From GCA-2737725 sp965229355 (lineage in GTDB: Bacteria > Pseudomonadota > Alphaproteobacteria > Rhodospirillales > Rhodospirillaceae), in assembly GCA_965229355.1 (NCBI GenBank), contig OZ245869.1, positions 3,534,001-3,598,000 of the forward strand: DNA of 64,000 nucleotides. Reading direction: 5' to 3'. Positions 17,581-25,383 of this stretch are shown here, piece after piece; position 1 is the stretch's first letter; every line of letters begins with the position of its first letter. The position numbers and the translations under genes are program-made. A model generated the notes under the pieces. The model had not been told where the DNA came from and searched no databases. It worked only from the letters and a program-made list of their open reading frames with translations.

Positions 17581-18339
17581 ATGACGGCGCAGCCATTGAT
17601 TGCGGGCAATTGGAAAATGAATGGCTCGTTGGCCGTCGCCAAGGCTTTGGCGGGTGACCTGGCCAAACGCGCTTCTAGTGCCACCGGGACATTGCCACGT
17701 ATTGCGTTGTGCCCTCCGGCAGCTTTGATCAGCACTGTTGCTGCGGCTGTGTCGGGCAGTGTTGTGGCGTTTGGCGGGCAAGACTGCCACGCCAAAGAAA
17801 AGGGCGCTCATACCGGAGATACCAGCGCCGTTTTGTTGAAAGATTTAGGCTGCACTTATGTGATCGTTGGTCACTCAGAGCGCCGTGCAGACCACGCTGA
17901 AACCAACGATGCCGTGCGTGCAAAGGCTGAAGCTGCTCTGAATGCTGGGCTGATTCCGATTATCTGCGTCGGCGAAACCGAAGCCCAACGCGATGCTGGT
18001 AAAGCTGCCAATGTTGTGCGCGACCAAGTCGCTGGTTCTGTGCCCGCCAAGGGTACTGCTGCAACTATCGTGATTGCTTATGAACCGGTTTGGGCGATTG
18101 GCACGGGCCGCACCCCAACCCCGGACGATGTGAAAGCCATGCACGCCGTGGCTCGCGAGACATACGGTAAAGACCACGCCGATAGCGCGGATCTGGCAAT
18201 TTTGTATGGCGGTTCCGTGAAGGGCTCGAATGCGGCGACGTTGTTGGCGGTTCCAGGCGTTGATGGTGCTTTGGTCGGCGGGGCAAGCCTGGATGCGGCC
18301 GACTTTTGGACAATCATCGAAAACGCTCCAAAACGCTGA
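17581..18339 (+). CDS. tpiA: Triose-phosphate isomerase
   Basis: Interconverts dihydroxyacetone phosphate and glyceraldehyde 3-phosphate. From the ATG after GAGGGTACGGAT the protein has 252 residues, with Lys in AGNWKMNG, the catalytic His in VGHSERRA near 97, the catalytic Glu in AYEPVWAIGTGRTPT near 165 and the phosphate-binding LYGGSVKGSN near 208. A frame 42 bp longer lacks a ribosome-binding site. Start of the tpiA-secG-pyrG-kdsA-eno block. Confidence 0.97.
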   Translation: MTAQPLIAGNWKMNGSLAVAKALAGDLAKRASSATGTLPRIALCPPAALISTVAAAVSGSVVAFGGQDCHAKEKGAHTGDTSAVLLKDLGCTYVIVGHSERRADHAETNDAVRAKAEAALNAGLIPIICVGETEAQRDAGKAANVVRDQVAGSVPAKGTAATIVIAYEPVWAIGTGRTPTPDDVKAMHAVARETYGKDHADSADLAILYGGSVKGSNAATLLAVPGVDGALVGGASLDAADFWTIIENAPKR

Positions 18340-18352
18340 TTTCCAAGTTTTA

Positions 18353-18375
18353 CTGGCCTCTCAAGGGCCGTTTTT
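18353..18375 (+). terminator. Weak intrinsic terminator after tpiA
   Basis: A short stem TGGCC / GGCCG (18354-18358 with 18366-18370, one T-G pair), loop of 7, followed by TTTTT. The stem is short, so read-through into secG is likely. Confidence 0.35.
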
Positions 18376-18509
18376 GAGGTGCAGGCTCTTGTAATAGTGC
18401 CGGTTCCCCCTAGCTATTTATATGCTGGGGGGCTAAAACCCCGCCGCCCTTTGAAAATATGTGGCGCCGTCGTTCTGGCCGCCCAAAAGCTCAGATTAAG
18501 GTCGAGGCT

Positions 18510-18911
18510 ATGATTCAAGCTCTGGTGATTATTCATCTGTTGGTTGCGATTGCACTGATTCTGCTCATTCTGATGCAGAAGAGTGAAGGTGCTGCAGGGG
18601 CAGGGATGTCAGCGACAGCCTCGGTAACATCGATGGTGCAGCCGCGCGGTCGCCCTAATCCGCTTAGCCGTATGACCACCATTTTGGGCATTGGGTTCTT
18701 CGCCACATCATTAGGCTTGGCGCTGTTGTCCAAACCCTCTGGCGCCCCCAGTTCCTCGATGTTCGCACCGCAAGTGGAAGGCCCTGCCGTTCCGAGCATT
18801 GAGAATAGCGTGACGCCGTCTGTTCCGGCGACCGATGCTCCAGCGGCAACACCGCAGGCCGCGCCGGGCGAATCGCCTGCGCCGTCTGTGCCGAACGTTC
18901 CGAATAAGTAA
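18510..18911 (+). CDS. secG: Preprotein translocase subunit SecG
   Basis: Small auxiliary subunit of the SecYEG channel. From MIQALVIIHLL, 133 residues with two membrane helices (about 3-22 and 53-72), the conserved LMQKSEGAAGAGM loop after helix 1, and a Pro/Ala-rich C-terminal tail of about 55 residues common in alphaproteobacterial SecG. The start has GAGG a few bases upstream; a frame 51 bp longer adds a basic stretch unlike the family. Confidence 0.95.
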   Translation: MIQALVIIHLLVAIALILLILMQKSEGAAGAGMSATASVTSMVQPRGRPNPLSRMTTILGIGFFATSLGLALLSKPSGAPSSSMFAPQVEGPAVPSIENSVTPSVPATDAPAATPQAAPGESPAPSVPNVPNK

Positions 18912-19017
18912 AAATTTCTGCTGCGTTTTATTACCGCGGACTCAAGTTTTCCGCGGCTTGGTGCATGCGTGTTACGCACGCTTGCTGTTGTAATGCTTTG
19001 ATGTAAGGTGACCTCCC

Positions 19018-20646
19018 ATGACGCGGTTTGTTTTTATCACCGGCGGCGTGGTTTCCTCTCTTGGCAAAGGTCTCACGTCAGCTGCATTGGGTGCGCTATT
19101 GCAGGCGCGCGGCTACAAGGTTCGCCTTCGTAAACTGGATCCGTACTTGAACGTCGATCCCGGTACGATGAGCCCGACTCAGCACGGTGAGGTGTTTGTC
19201 ACCGACGATGGCGCTGAAACCGACCTCGATCTGGGCCACTACGAGCGCTTTACGGGCGTGTCTTCACGCCAAAGCGATAACGTCACCACGGGCCGCATCT
19301 ATTCCACCGTCATCGCCAAGGAACGCCGTGGCGATTATTTGGGAGGGACAGTGCAGGTTATTCCGCACATTACCGACGCCATTAAAGAGTTCGTCCAAAG
19401 CGACATCACGGACGAGGATTTCATCCTGGTCGAAATCGGCGGCACGGTCGGCGATATCGAAAGCTTGCCGTTCTTGGAAGCGATCCGTCAGCTCGGCAAC
19501 GAACTGACCGACGAGCGCAGCATGTTCGTGCACCTGACACTGGTGCCTTACATTGCGGCAGCGGGTGAGCTGAAAACCAAGCCGACACAGCACTCGGTTA
19601 AAGAACTGCTGGGCTTGGGCATTCAGCCTGACGTGCTTATGTGCCGCATGGAACGAGACTTGCCGGAATCAGATCGCAAAAAGATTGCACTTTTCTGCAA
19701 CGTGAAGCCTGAAGCGGTTATTCCGGCCACCGACGTTGATACAATTTACCAAGTGCCGATCGGCTACCACGCGCAAGGCTTGGATGTTCAAGTCTGCAAG
19801 CACTTCAAGCTGTCGACTGAGAAAGCGCCGGATTTGTCGCGCTGGACCGAGATCGTGAAGCGCGTACGCGACCCTGAAGGCGAAGTGACCATTGCTGTTG
19901 TCGGCAAATACGTGTCGCTGAAAGATGCGTACAAATCGCTGTCGGAAGCCTTGGCGCATGGCGGCATTGCCAACAACGTCAAAGTCAAATTGGATTGGAT
20001 CGATTCCGAAGTCTTCGAACGCGAAGACGCCGTGAAGCACTTAGAGCACGTGCACGGTATTTTAGTTCCGGGCGGTTTCGGCGAACGTGGCTCGGAAGGT
20101 AAAATTCGTGCGGCGCAGTTCGCGCGTGAACGCAATGTGCCGTACTTCGGAATTTGCTTCGGCATGCAAATGGCGTGCATCGAAGCCGCACGGAATGTGG
20201 CTGGCATTAATGACGCGAGTTCAACTGAATTCGGCCCGACCAAGAACCCGATTGTCGGTTTGATGACCGAGTGGGTGAGGGGCAACGAAGTTCAGAAGCG
20301 TGATGAGAAAACCGACCTAGGCGGCACGATGCGCTTGGGTGCTTATGCCTGCGCACTGAAGGCTGGCACCAAGGTGGCGGGTATTTACGGTCAGCCCAGC
20401 ATCTCGGAGCGCCATCGCCACCGCTATGAAGTGAACATCAACTACAAGCCGCAGTTAGAGAAGGCGGGTATGGTGTTCTCAGGCATGTCGCCTGATGGCG
20501 TGCTGCCGGAAATCGTAGAATACCCGAACCATGCGTGGTTTGTCGGCGTGCAGTTCCACCCAGAACTGAAGTCCAAACCGTTCGAGCCGCACCCCTTGTT
20601 TACGTCGTTTATTGAAGCTGCATTAGTGCAGTCGCGTTTGGTCTAA
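19018..20646 (+). CDS. pyrG: CTP synthase
   Basis: Aminates UTP to CTP with glutamine and ATP. 542 residues, typical length. The N-terminal synthetase domain starts MTRFVFITGGVVSSLGKGLTSA (P-loop); the C-terminal amidotransferase domain has PGGFGERGSEG near 350, nucleophile Cys in GICFGMQMA near 380, and the His/Glu pair in QFHPELKS near 513. A 7-bp hairpin (CCGCGGA/TCCGCGG, 18935-18957) lies in the gap after secG. Confidence 0.98.
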   Translation: MTRFVFITGGVVSSLGKGLTSAALGALLQARGYKVRLRKLDPYLNVDPGTMSPTQHGEVFVTDDGAETDLDLGHYERFTGVSSRQSDNVTTGRIYSTVIAKERRGDYLGGTVQVIPHITDAIKEFVQSDITDEDFILVEIGGTVGDIESLPFLEAIRQLGNELTDERSMFVHLTLVPYIAAAGELKTKPTQHSVKELLGLGIQPDVLMCRMERDLPESDRKKIALFCNVKPEAVIPATDVDTIYQVPIGYHAQGLDVQVCKHFKLSTEKAPDLSRWTEIVKRVRDPEGEVTIAVVGKYVSLKDAYKSLSEALAHGGIANNVKVKLDWIDSEVFEREDAVKHLEHVHGILVPGGFGERGSEGKIRAAQFARERNVPYFGICFGMQMACIEAARNVAGINDASSTEFGPTKNPIVGLMTEWVRGNEVQKRDEKTDLGGTMRLGAYACALKAGTKVAGIYGQPSISERHRHRYEVNINYKPQLEKAGMVFSGMSPDGVLPEIVEYPNHAWFVGVQFHPELKSKPFEPHPLFTSFIEAALVQSRLV

Positions 20647-20666
20647 ACAGTCCCTATATTAGGTTC

Positions 20667-21521
20667 ATGACCCAAAGCCCCAAAGCGCACCACGTTAAAA
20701 TCGGCAATCTCACCAGCGGCAATGATTTGCCGTTCGTCTTGATTGCAGGCCCATGCCAGATGGAAAGCCGCGATCACGCGCTGGAAGTTGCAACCGCTTT
20801 AAAAGAAATGACCACCAAGCTGGGTGTGCCATTCATTTACAAAACCTCATTCGATAAGGCGAACCGCACCTCTGTGAAGGGCCGTCGCGGTATGGGCTTG
20901 AAAGAGTCGCTGCCGGTGTTCGCTGAAATCAAATCCAAGTTGGGCGTGCCGACGCTGACGGACGTTCACGAGATCGAGCAATGCGCCATCGCCGCCGAAG
21001 TAGTGGATGTGCTGCAAATTCCGGCGTTCTTGTGCCGCCAAACCGACTTACTGCTGGCCGCAGGCAATACCGGTGCTGTGATCAACGTGAAGAAGGGGCA
21101 GTTCTTGGCGCCCTGGGATATGAAGAACGTGGCCGACAAAGTGGCCTCTACCGGCAATACAAAAATCATGCTGACGGAACGCGGTGTGTCGTTTGGCTAC
21201 AACACGTTGGTCACCGATATGCGTGCTTTGCCGGAAATGGCCAAGACCGGCTATCCCATCGTCATTGATGCGACGCACGCTGTGCAGCAGCCGGGCGGGC
21301 AGGGTGGCTCCTCGGGTGGTCAGCGCGAGTTCGCCCCTGTGATTGCGCGTGCGGCTGTGTCCTTGGGCATTGCGGGCGTGTTCATGGAAACGCATCCGGA
21401 CCCAGACAAAGCGCCGTCGGATGGCCCGAACATGATCCACCTGAAAGATATGCCGGGTGTGATTGAAACGCTGCAGGCCTTCGACCGCCTGGCCAAAGCA
21501 CATCCCATTAAGCTGCCGTAA
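20667..21521 (+). CDS. kdsA: 3-deoxy-8-phosphooctulonate synthase
   Basis: Condenses PEP with arabinose 5-phosphate to Kdo-8-phosphate for lipopolysaccharide inner core. 284 residues with LIAGPCQMESRDHALE near 25, FIYKTSFDKANRTS near 55, LTDVHE near 100 and THAVQQPGGQGGSSGGQRE near 205, the usual KdsA signature. 20 bp after pyrG, so cotranscription is likely. It shows the cell makes lipopolysaccharide. Confidence 0.97.
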   Translation: MTQSPKAHHVKIGNLTSGNDLPFVLIAGPCQMESRDHALEVATALKEMTTKLGVPFIYKTSFDKANRTSVKGRRGMGLKESLPVFAEIKSKLGVPTLTDVHEIEQCAIAAEVVDVLQIPAFLCRQTDLLLAAGNTGAVINVKKGQFLAPWDMKNVADKVASTGNTKIMLTERGVSFGYNTLVTDMRALPEMAKTGYPIVIDATHAVQQPGGQGGSSGGQREFAPVIARAAVSLGIAGVFMETHPDPDKAPSDGPNMIHLKDMPGVIETLQAFDRLAKAHPIKLP

Positions 21522-21622
21522 AACGGCTTCGAGAACGCTAACCCTCACAAAAGCGTTATAGTCGCGTTATCATGCTTGCTGCTAAAACAGCGGCACCATT
21601 TTCATTTGTTGTGATCGAAGCC

Positions 21623-22186
21623 ATGTCAAAAGCGCCTGAACCCAACACCACTAAATCTGGCAGCCCTTTAAGCCCATTGCCCAACCTGATCTTCGCCTCA
21701 CGTTGGCTGCAAGTCCCGCTATATCTGGGGCTGATCTTGGCGCAGGCCGTGTATGTGATCCTGTTCTTGAAAGAACTGTGGCATCTCATTACTGGCGCGA
21801 TGACCATTGGCGAGCAGCAGATGATGCTGATCGTCTTGGGCCTGATCGACGTGGTGATGATCTCCAATCTTTTGGTGATGGTGATCGTCGGCGGTTACGA
21901 AACGTTCGTGTCGCGTTTGCGCCTGGAAGGGCACCCAGACCAGCCGGAATGGCTGAGCCATGTGAATGCCAGCGTATTAAAGATCAAATTGGCTATGGCG
22001 ATCATCGGCATTTCCTCAATCCATCTGCTGCGGACGTTTATTGAGGCGGGCAATCTGGGCTCACCCAATGCTGGGTACACGGAAGCGGGCGTGATGTGGC
22101 AGACGATTATCCACACTGTGTTCATTCTATCGGCAATTGGTATTGCCTACGTGGACCGCTTGAGCCAACCTCCGGCAGGACATTAA
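21623..22186 (+). CDS. UPF0114 (YqhA-like) membrane protein
   Basis: 187 residues from MSKAPEP; an in-frame ATG 51 bp upstream is possible, and neither has a strong ribosome-binding site. Four hydrophobic helices are visible (about 33-55, 65-95, 125-145 and 160-178). The segments LIDVVMISNLLVMVIVGGYE and FVSRL, and LKIKLAMAIIGISSIHLL, are characteristic of the UPF0114/TIGR00645 family, whose function is unknown. First of three genes between kdsA and eno on the same strand. Confidence 0.88.
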   Translation: MSKAPEPNTTKSGSPLSPLPNLIFASRWLQVPLYLGLILAQAVYVILFLKELWHLITGAMTIGEQQMMLIVLGLIDVVMISNLLVMVIVGGYETFVSRLRLEGHPDQPEWLSHVNASVLKIKLAMAIIGISSIHLLRTFIEAGNLGSPNAGYTEAGVMWQTIIHTVFILSAIGIAYVDRLSQPPAGH

Positions 22187-22206
22187 CTCTCCCGCCCGTA
22201 GGTGCC

Positions 22207-23031
22207 ATGCCGCCAACGCCCGCACAGAAACGAGCCGCGTTTTTCACGCTTCATCAATCAGGCTGTTTCGTCATCCCAAACCCTTGGGATGTGGGGTCGG
22301 CAAAATATCTGCAAAGCTTAGGCTTCAAGGCGTTGGCATCAACCAGCGCAGGTCTGGCATGGTCTTTGGGCCGAGCGGATAATGCGATCACGCGTGATAT
22401 TGTGCTCGCGCATTTGACTGAGATCGTGAAAGCGGTCGATATCCCGGTAAATGCTGATTTTGAAAATGGCTTCGCGCACCATGTTGAAGGCGTTGCAGAA
22501 AGCGTAAAGCTAGCAGTCGAAACAGGTGTTGCGGGCCTTTCCATTGAAGACTTCACCGGTAATCCGAGCGACCCCCTGTATGAATTCGATCATGCTGTGG
22601 CGCGCATTAAAGCTGCCCGCAAAGCGATCGATGACACCGGCGCTAATGTCATCTTAACCGCGCGCACCGAAGGCTATTGTTTTGGTCGGCCCGATATTGT
22701 TGAAACCATCAGACGTCTAAAAGCCTTTGCCGATGTCGGGGCCGATTGCGTGTTTGCACCCGCCATGCGCGATTTGAGTGAGATTGAAGAACTGGTGAAA
22801 GCCGTATCGCCAACCCCTGTAAATGTCGGTGGGGCGGTATTCGGTTGGTCTGTTGAAAAGCTCTCGGCGCTTGGTGTGCGCCGCATTAGCTTGGGCGGCA
22901 ATCTGGCGCGCGCAGCATGGACGGATTTTATGCGTGTCGCGCAGAGTGTTGCGGAAACTGGCTCATTCGATGCTTTTGGAACAGTTACCAAGACAGACTT
23001 CAACGCCTTCTTCGGTTCATCCTCTTCATAG
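22207..23031 (+). CDS. Isocitrate lyase/phosphoenolpyruvate mutase family protein
   Basis: 274 residues from the ATG at 22207 (MPPTPAQKRA, with TAGGT just upstream); a longer frame overlapping the previous gene does not match the family. TIM-barrel motifs are IPNPWDVGSAKYL near 20, NADFENGF near 83, GLSIEDFTG near 110 and LTARTEGY near 150. The KKCGH active-site loop of true isocitrate and methylisocitrate lyases is absent, so it is a family member acting on another alpha-oxycarboxylate. The substrate is unknown. Confidence 0.85.
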   Translation: MPPTPAQKRAAFFTLHQSGCFVIPNPWDVGSAKYLQSLGFKALASTSAGLAWSLGRADNAITRDIVLAHLTEIVKAVDIPVNADFENGFAHHVEGVAESVKLAVETGVAGLSIEDFTGNPSDPLYEFDHAVARIKAARKAIDDTGANVILTARTEGYCFGRPDIVETIRRLKAFADVGADCVFAPAMRDLSEIEELVKAVSPTPVNVGGAVFGWSVEKLSALGVRRISLGGNLARAAWTDFMRVAQSVAETGSFDAFGTVTKTDFNAFFGSSSS

Positions 23032-23043
23032 ACAGAGGTTTTC

Positions 23044-23964
23044 ATGTTTAGTTTTTTAATGCGAACTCGTGTTGTCGCAGCATGTGCCGCACTTTTGATT
23101 GCTAGCACCGCAACTGCAGCGGATTTAGAATTTAAAACAGTGGATGGGTACGGCGGCTTGCCGTTGAACGTGGCAGTGGGAGGTAACCCCGATGGTCCAG
23201 GGATCCTGTTTATTCACGGCATGGCGTTCAATTATTTGGCCTTTGAACGTCAGTTTAATTCTGACCTCGCGAAGGACTTTAAGCTTGTAGCGTTCGATTT
23301 GCGCGGTCATGGAAATTCTGGAAAGCCATGGCGCAAAGAAGATGCGGCGGACCAAAACATTTATGCCGATGATGTGGCGGCGGTTATCGCGGCCACGAAT
23401 TTGAAAAAGCCAGTGATTGTTGGTTGGTCTTATGGTGGTTTTGTAGCTGCCGATTATGTGCGTAAATACGGCACGGATAATTTAGCAGGCTTGAACCTTG
23501 TTGCATCTATTGCGGGCCTGGTGCCGCAGCCGCCGCCGGTTGGAAACATTAGCCCGGAAGAATTAAAACGCCGCGCGGTAATGCAAGGTGGCGGTAACAT
23601 CAAAGATAATCTCATCATTATCGACGAGACGACAAAGATGTTCGAATTCCCAGGCATAACGCCAGAGTTGCGCGACCTCATTCGCACATCAGCGATTATG
23701 GTCCCCGCGTATTTCCGTCGCGCCGCCCAGGGGCGTAGTCTTGACCATCAAGATGTTGTGCCGAAAATGACTATGCCCTTGCTGGTGACAATGGGCTCTA
23801 ACGATATTGCCGCAACGCCCGAGCCCTTCGAGCGTCTGAAGAAGGCGCTGCCGAAGGGAAAATATTCGGTGTACGAGGGCGTTGGGCACCTGCCGTTTGC
23901 CCAAGACCCAGCCCGATTTAACCGAGAGTTGGCAGAATTCGTGAAATCCGCCCAGAAACGGTAA
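23044..23964 (+). CDS. Secreted alpha/beta hydrolase
   Basis: 306 residues with a cleavable signal peptide (VVAACAALLIASTATAADLE, cleavage near residue 26). Alpha/beta-hydrolase features are ILFIHGMAFN near 56, FDLRGHGNSGKP near 88, the nucleophile elbow GWSYGGF near 128, a likely Asp in MGSNDIA near 255 and a catalytic His in GVGHLPFAQDP near 282. The complete triad suggests an active esterase or lipase-like enzyme. 12 bp after the preceding gene, so probably one transcript. Confidence 0.87.
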   Translation: MFSFLMRTRVVAACAALLIASTATAADLEFKTVDGYGGLPLNVAVGGNPDGPGILFIHGMAFNYLAFERQFNSDLAKDFKLVAFDLRGHGNSGKPWRKEDAADQNIYADDVAAVIAATNLKKPVIVGWSYGGFVAADYVRKYGTDNLAGLNLVASIAGLVPQPPPVGNISPEELKRRAVMQGGGNIKDNLIIIDETTKMFEFPGITPELRDLIRTSAIMVPAYFRRAAQGRSLDHQDVVPKMTMPLLVTMGSNDIAATPEPFERLKKALPKGKYSVYEGVGHLPFAQDPARFNRELAEFVKSAQKR

Positions 23965-24090
23965 GTTCGGCTAACGTTTGTAAGGGGGGCTAACCCTACG
24001 AATGGCTGGTGGTGAACGCTGGACCGGGGGCAGTTTTTCGCCTATCAACCGGCCCAGTTTTCCACCTCATTTATAGCGGAGCCTCACCCC

Positions 24091-25383
24091 ATGACCGCCA
24101 TTATCGACATTCTTGGCCGCGAAATTCTTGATTCCCGCGGCAACCCAACCGTTGAAGTCGATGTGGTGCTGGATAGCGGTGTTGTGGGCCGCGCGGCTGT
24201 TCCCTCGGGCGCTTCGACCGGTGCGCATGAAGCGGTTGAACTGCGCGACGGTGACAAAAAGCGCTACGGCGGCAAGGGCGTTCTGAAAGCTGTTGAAGCT
24301 GTGAACGGCGAAATTCACGCAGCCCTGTCTGGCTTGGATGCGCGCGACCAAGTGAAAATCGATCACACCATGATCGACTTGGACGGCACACCGAACAAAG
24401 CGCGCTTAGGCGCAAACGCAATTTTGGGCGTGTCGCTGGCCGTTGCGAAAGCGGCTGCTGCTGACGCCGAGTTGCCCCTGTATCGCTACATTGGCGGTGC
24501 TGCGGCGCATGTGTTGCCGGTGCCGATGATGAACATCATCAACGGTGGCGCACACGCTGATAACCCAATCGACATTCAAGAGTTCATGATCATGCCGGTG
24601 ACGGCCCCGAGCATGGCTGACGCTGTGCGCATGGGCGCTGAAGTATTCCAGGCGCTGAAAAAGAAACTGAAAGATGCTGGCCACAACACCAACGTGGGTG
24701 ACGAAGGTGGCTTTGCGCCGAATTTGAAAAGCGCTGACGAAGCTTTGTCGTTCATCATGCAAGCCATTGAAGCTGCGGGCTACAAGCCAGGCAGTGACGT
24801 TGTGCTGGCATTGGACAGCGCTTCGACCGAGTTCTTCAAGAAGGGCAAGTACGAGATGGAAGGTGAGGGCAAGTCGCTCGATTCCGCTGGCCTCGTGAAG
24901 TTCTACGAAGGCTTGGTGTCGAAGTACCCGATCGTGTCCATCGAAGACGGCATGGCCGAAGATGACTTTGAAGGCTGGGCCGCGCTGACCAAGGCGATTG
25001 GTGCGAAGTGCCAATTGGTGGGCGATGATTTGTTCGTCACCAACCCGGCGCGTTTGTCGGATGGTATCGACAAAGGCTTGGCCAATTCGATCCTGGTGAA
25101 GGTCAATCAAATCGGCACGCTGACGGAAACGTTGGCTGCTGTCGAAATGGCCCACAAGGCTGGTTACACGTCGGTACTGTCTCACCGCTCGGGTGAAACT
25201 GAAGACTCAACCATTGCCGACATTGCTGTGGCCACCAACTGCGGCCAAATCAAAACCGGCTCGTTGTCGCGCTCAGACCGGATTGCGAAATACAATCAGC
25301 TGATCCGCATCGAAGAACATTTGGGCCCGGCTGCTTTGTACGGCGGCAACGCGTTCAAGCGTCGCCGCGGTATCAAAGGCTAA
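24091..25383 (+). CDS. eno: Enolase
   Basis: Dehydrates 2-phosphoglycerate to PEP. 430 residues with LDSRGNPTVEVDV near 12, GASTGAHEAVELRDGD near 38, the metal ligands in LALDSASTEF near 242 and SIEDGMAEDDFEGW near 285, and SHRSGETEDSTIADIAVAT near 365. GGAG precedes the ATG by nine bases. Its stop directly abuts the stop of the convergent molybdopterin hydroxylase gene, with no bases between. Confidence 0.98.
   Translation: MTAIIDILGREILDSRGNPTVEVDVVLDSGVVGRAAVPSGASTGAHEAVELRDGDKKRYGGKGVLKAVEAVNGEIHAALSGLDARDQVKIDHTMIDLDGTPNKARLGANAILGVSLAVAKAAAADAELPLYRYIGGAAAHVLPVPMMNIINGGAHADNPIDIQEFMIMPVTAPSMADAVRMGAEVFQALKKKLKDAGHNTNVGDEGGFAPNLKSADEALSFIMQAIEAAGYKPGSDVVLALDSASTEFFKKGKYEMEGEGKSLDSAGLVKFYEGLVSKYPIVSIEDGMAEDDFEGWAALTKAIGAKCQLVGDDLFVTNPARLSDGIDKGLANSILVKVNQIGTLTETLAAVEMAHKAGYTSVLSHRSGETEDSTIADIAVATNCGQIKTGSLSRSDRIAKYNQLIRIEEHLGPAALYGGNAFKRRRGIKG

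Noticed and set aside
22207..23031. Glyoxylate-cycle isocitrate lyase
   Set aside because: The protein is short and lacks the KKCGH active-site loop, so only membership in the wider family is supported.
24406..25185. Minus-strand frame of 259 codons inside eno
   Set aside because: Shadow of the enolase gene; no ribosome-binding site or known fold, while eno is intact on the other strand.
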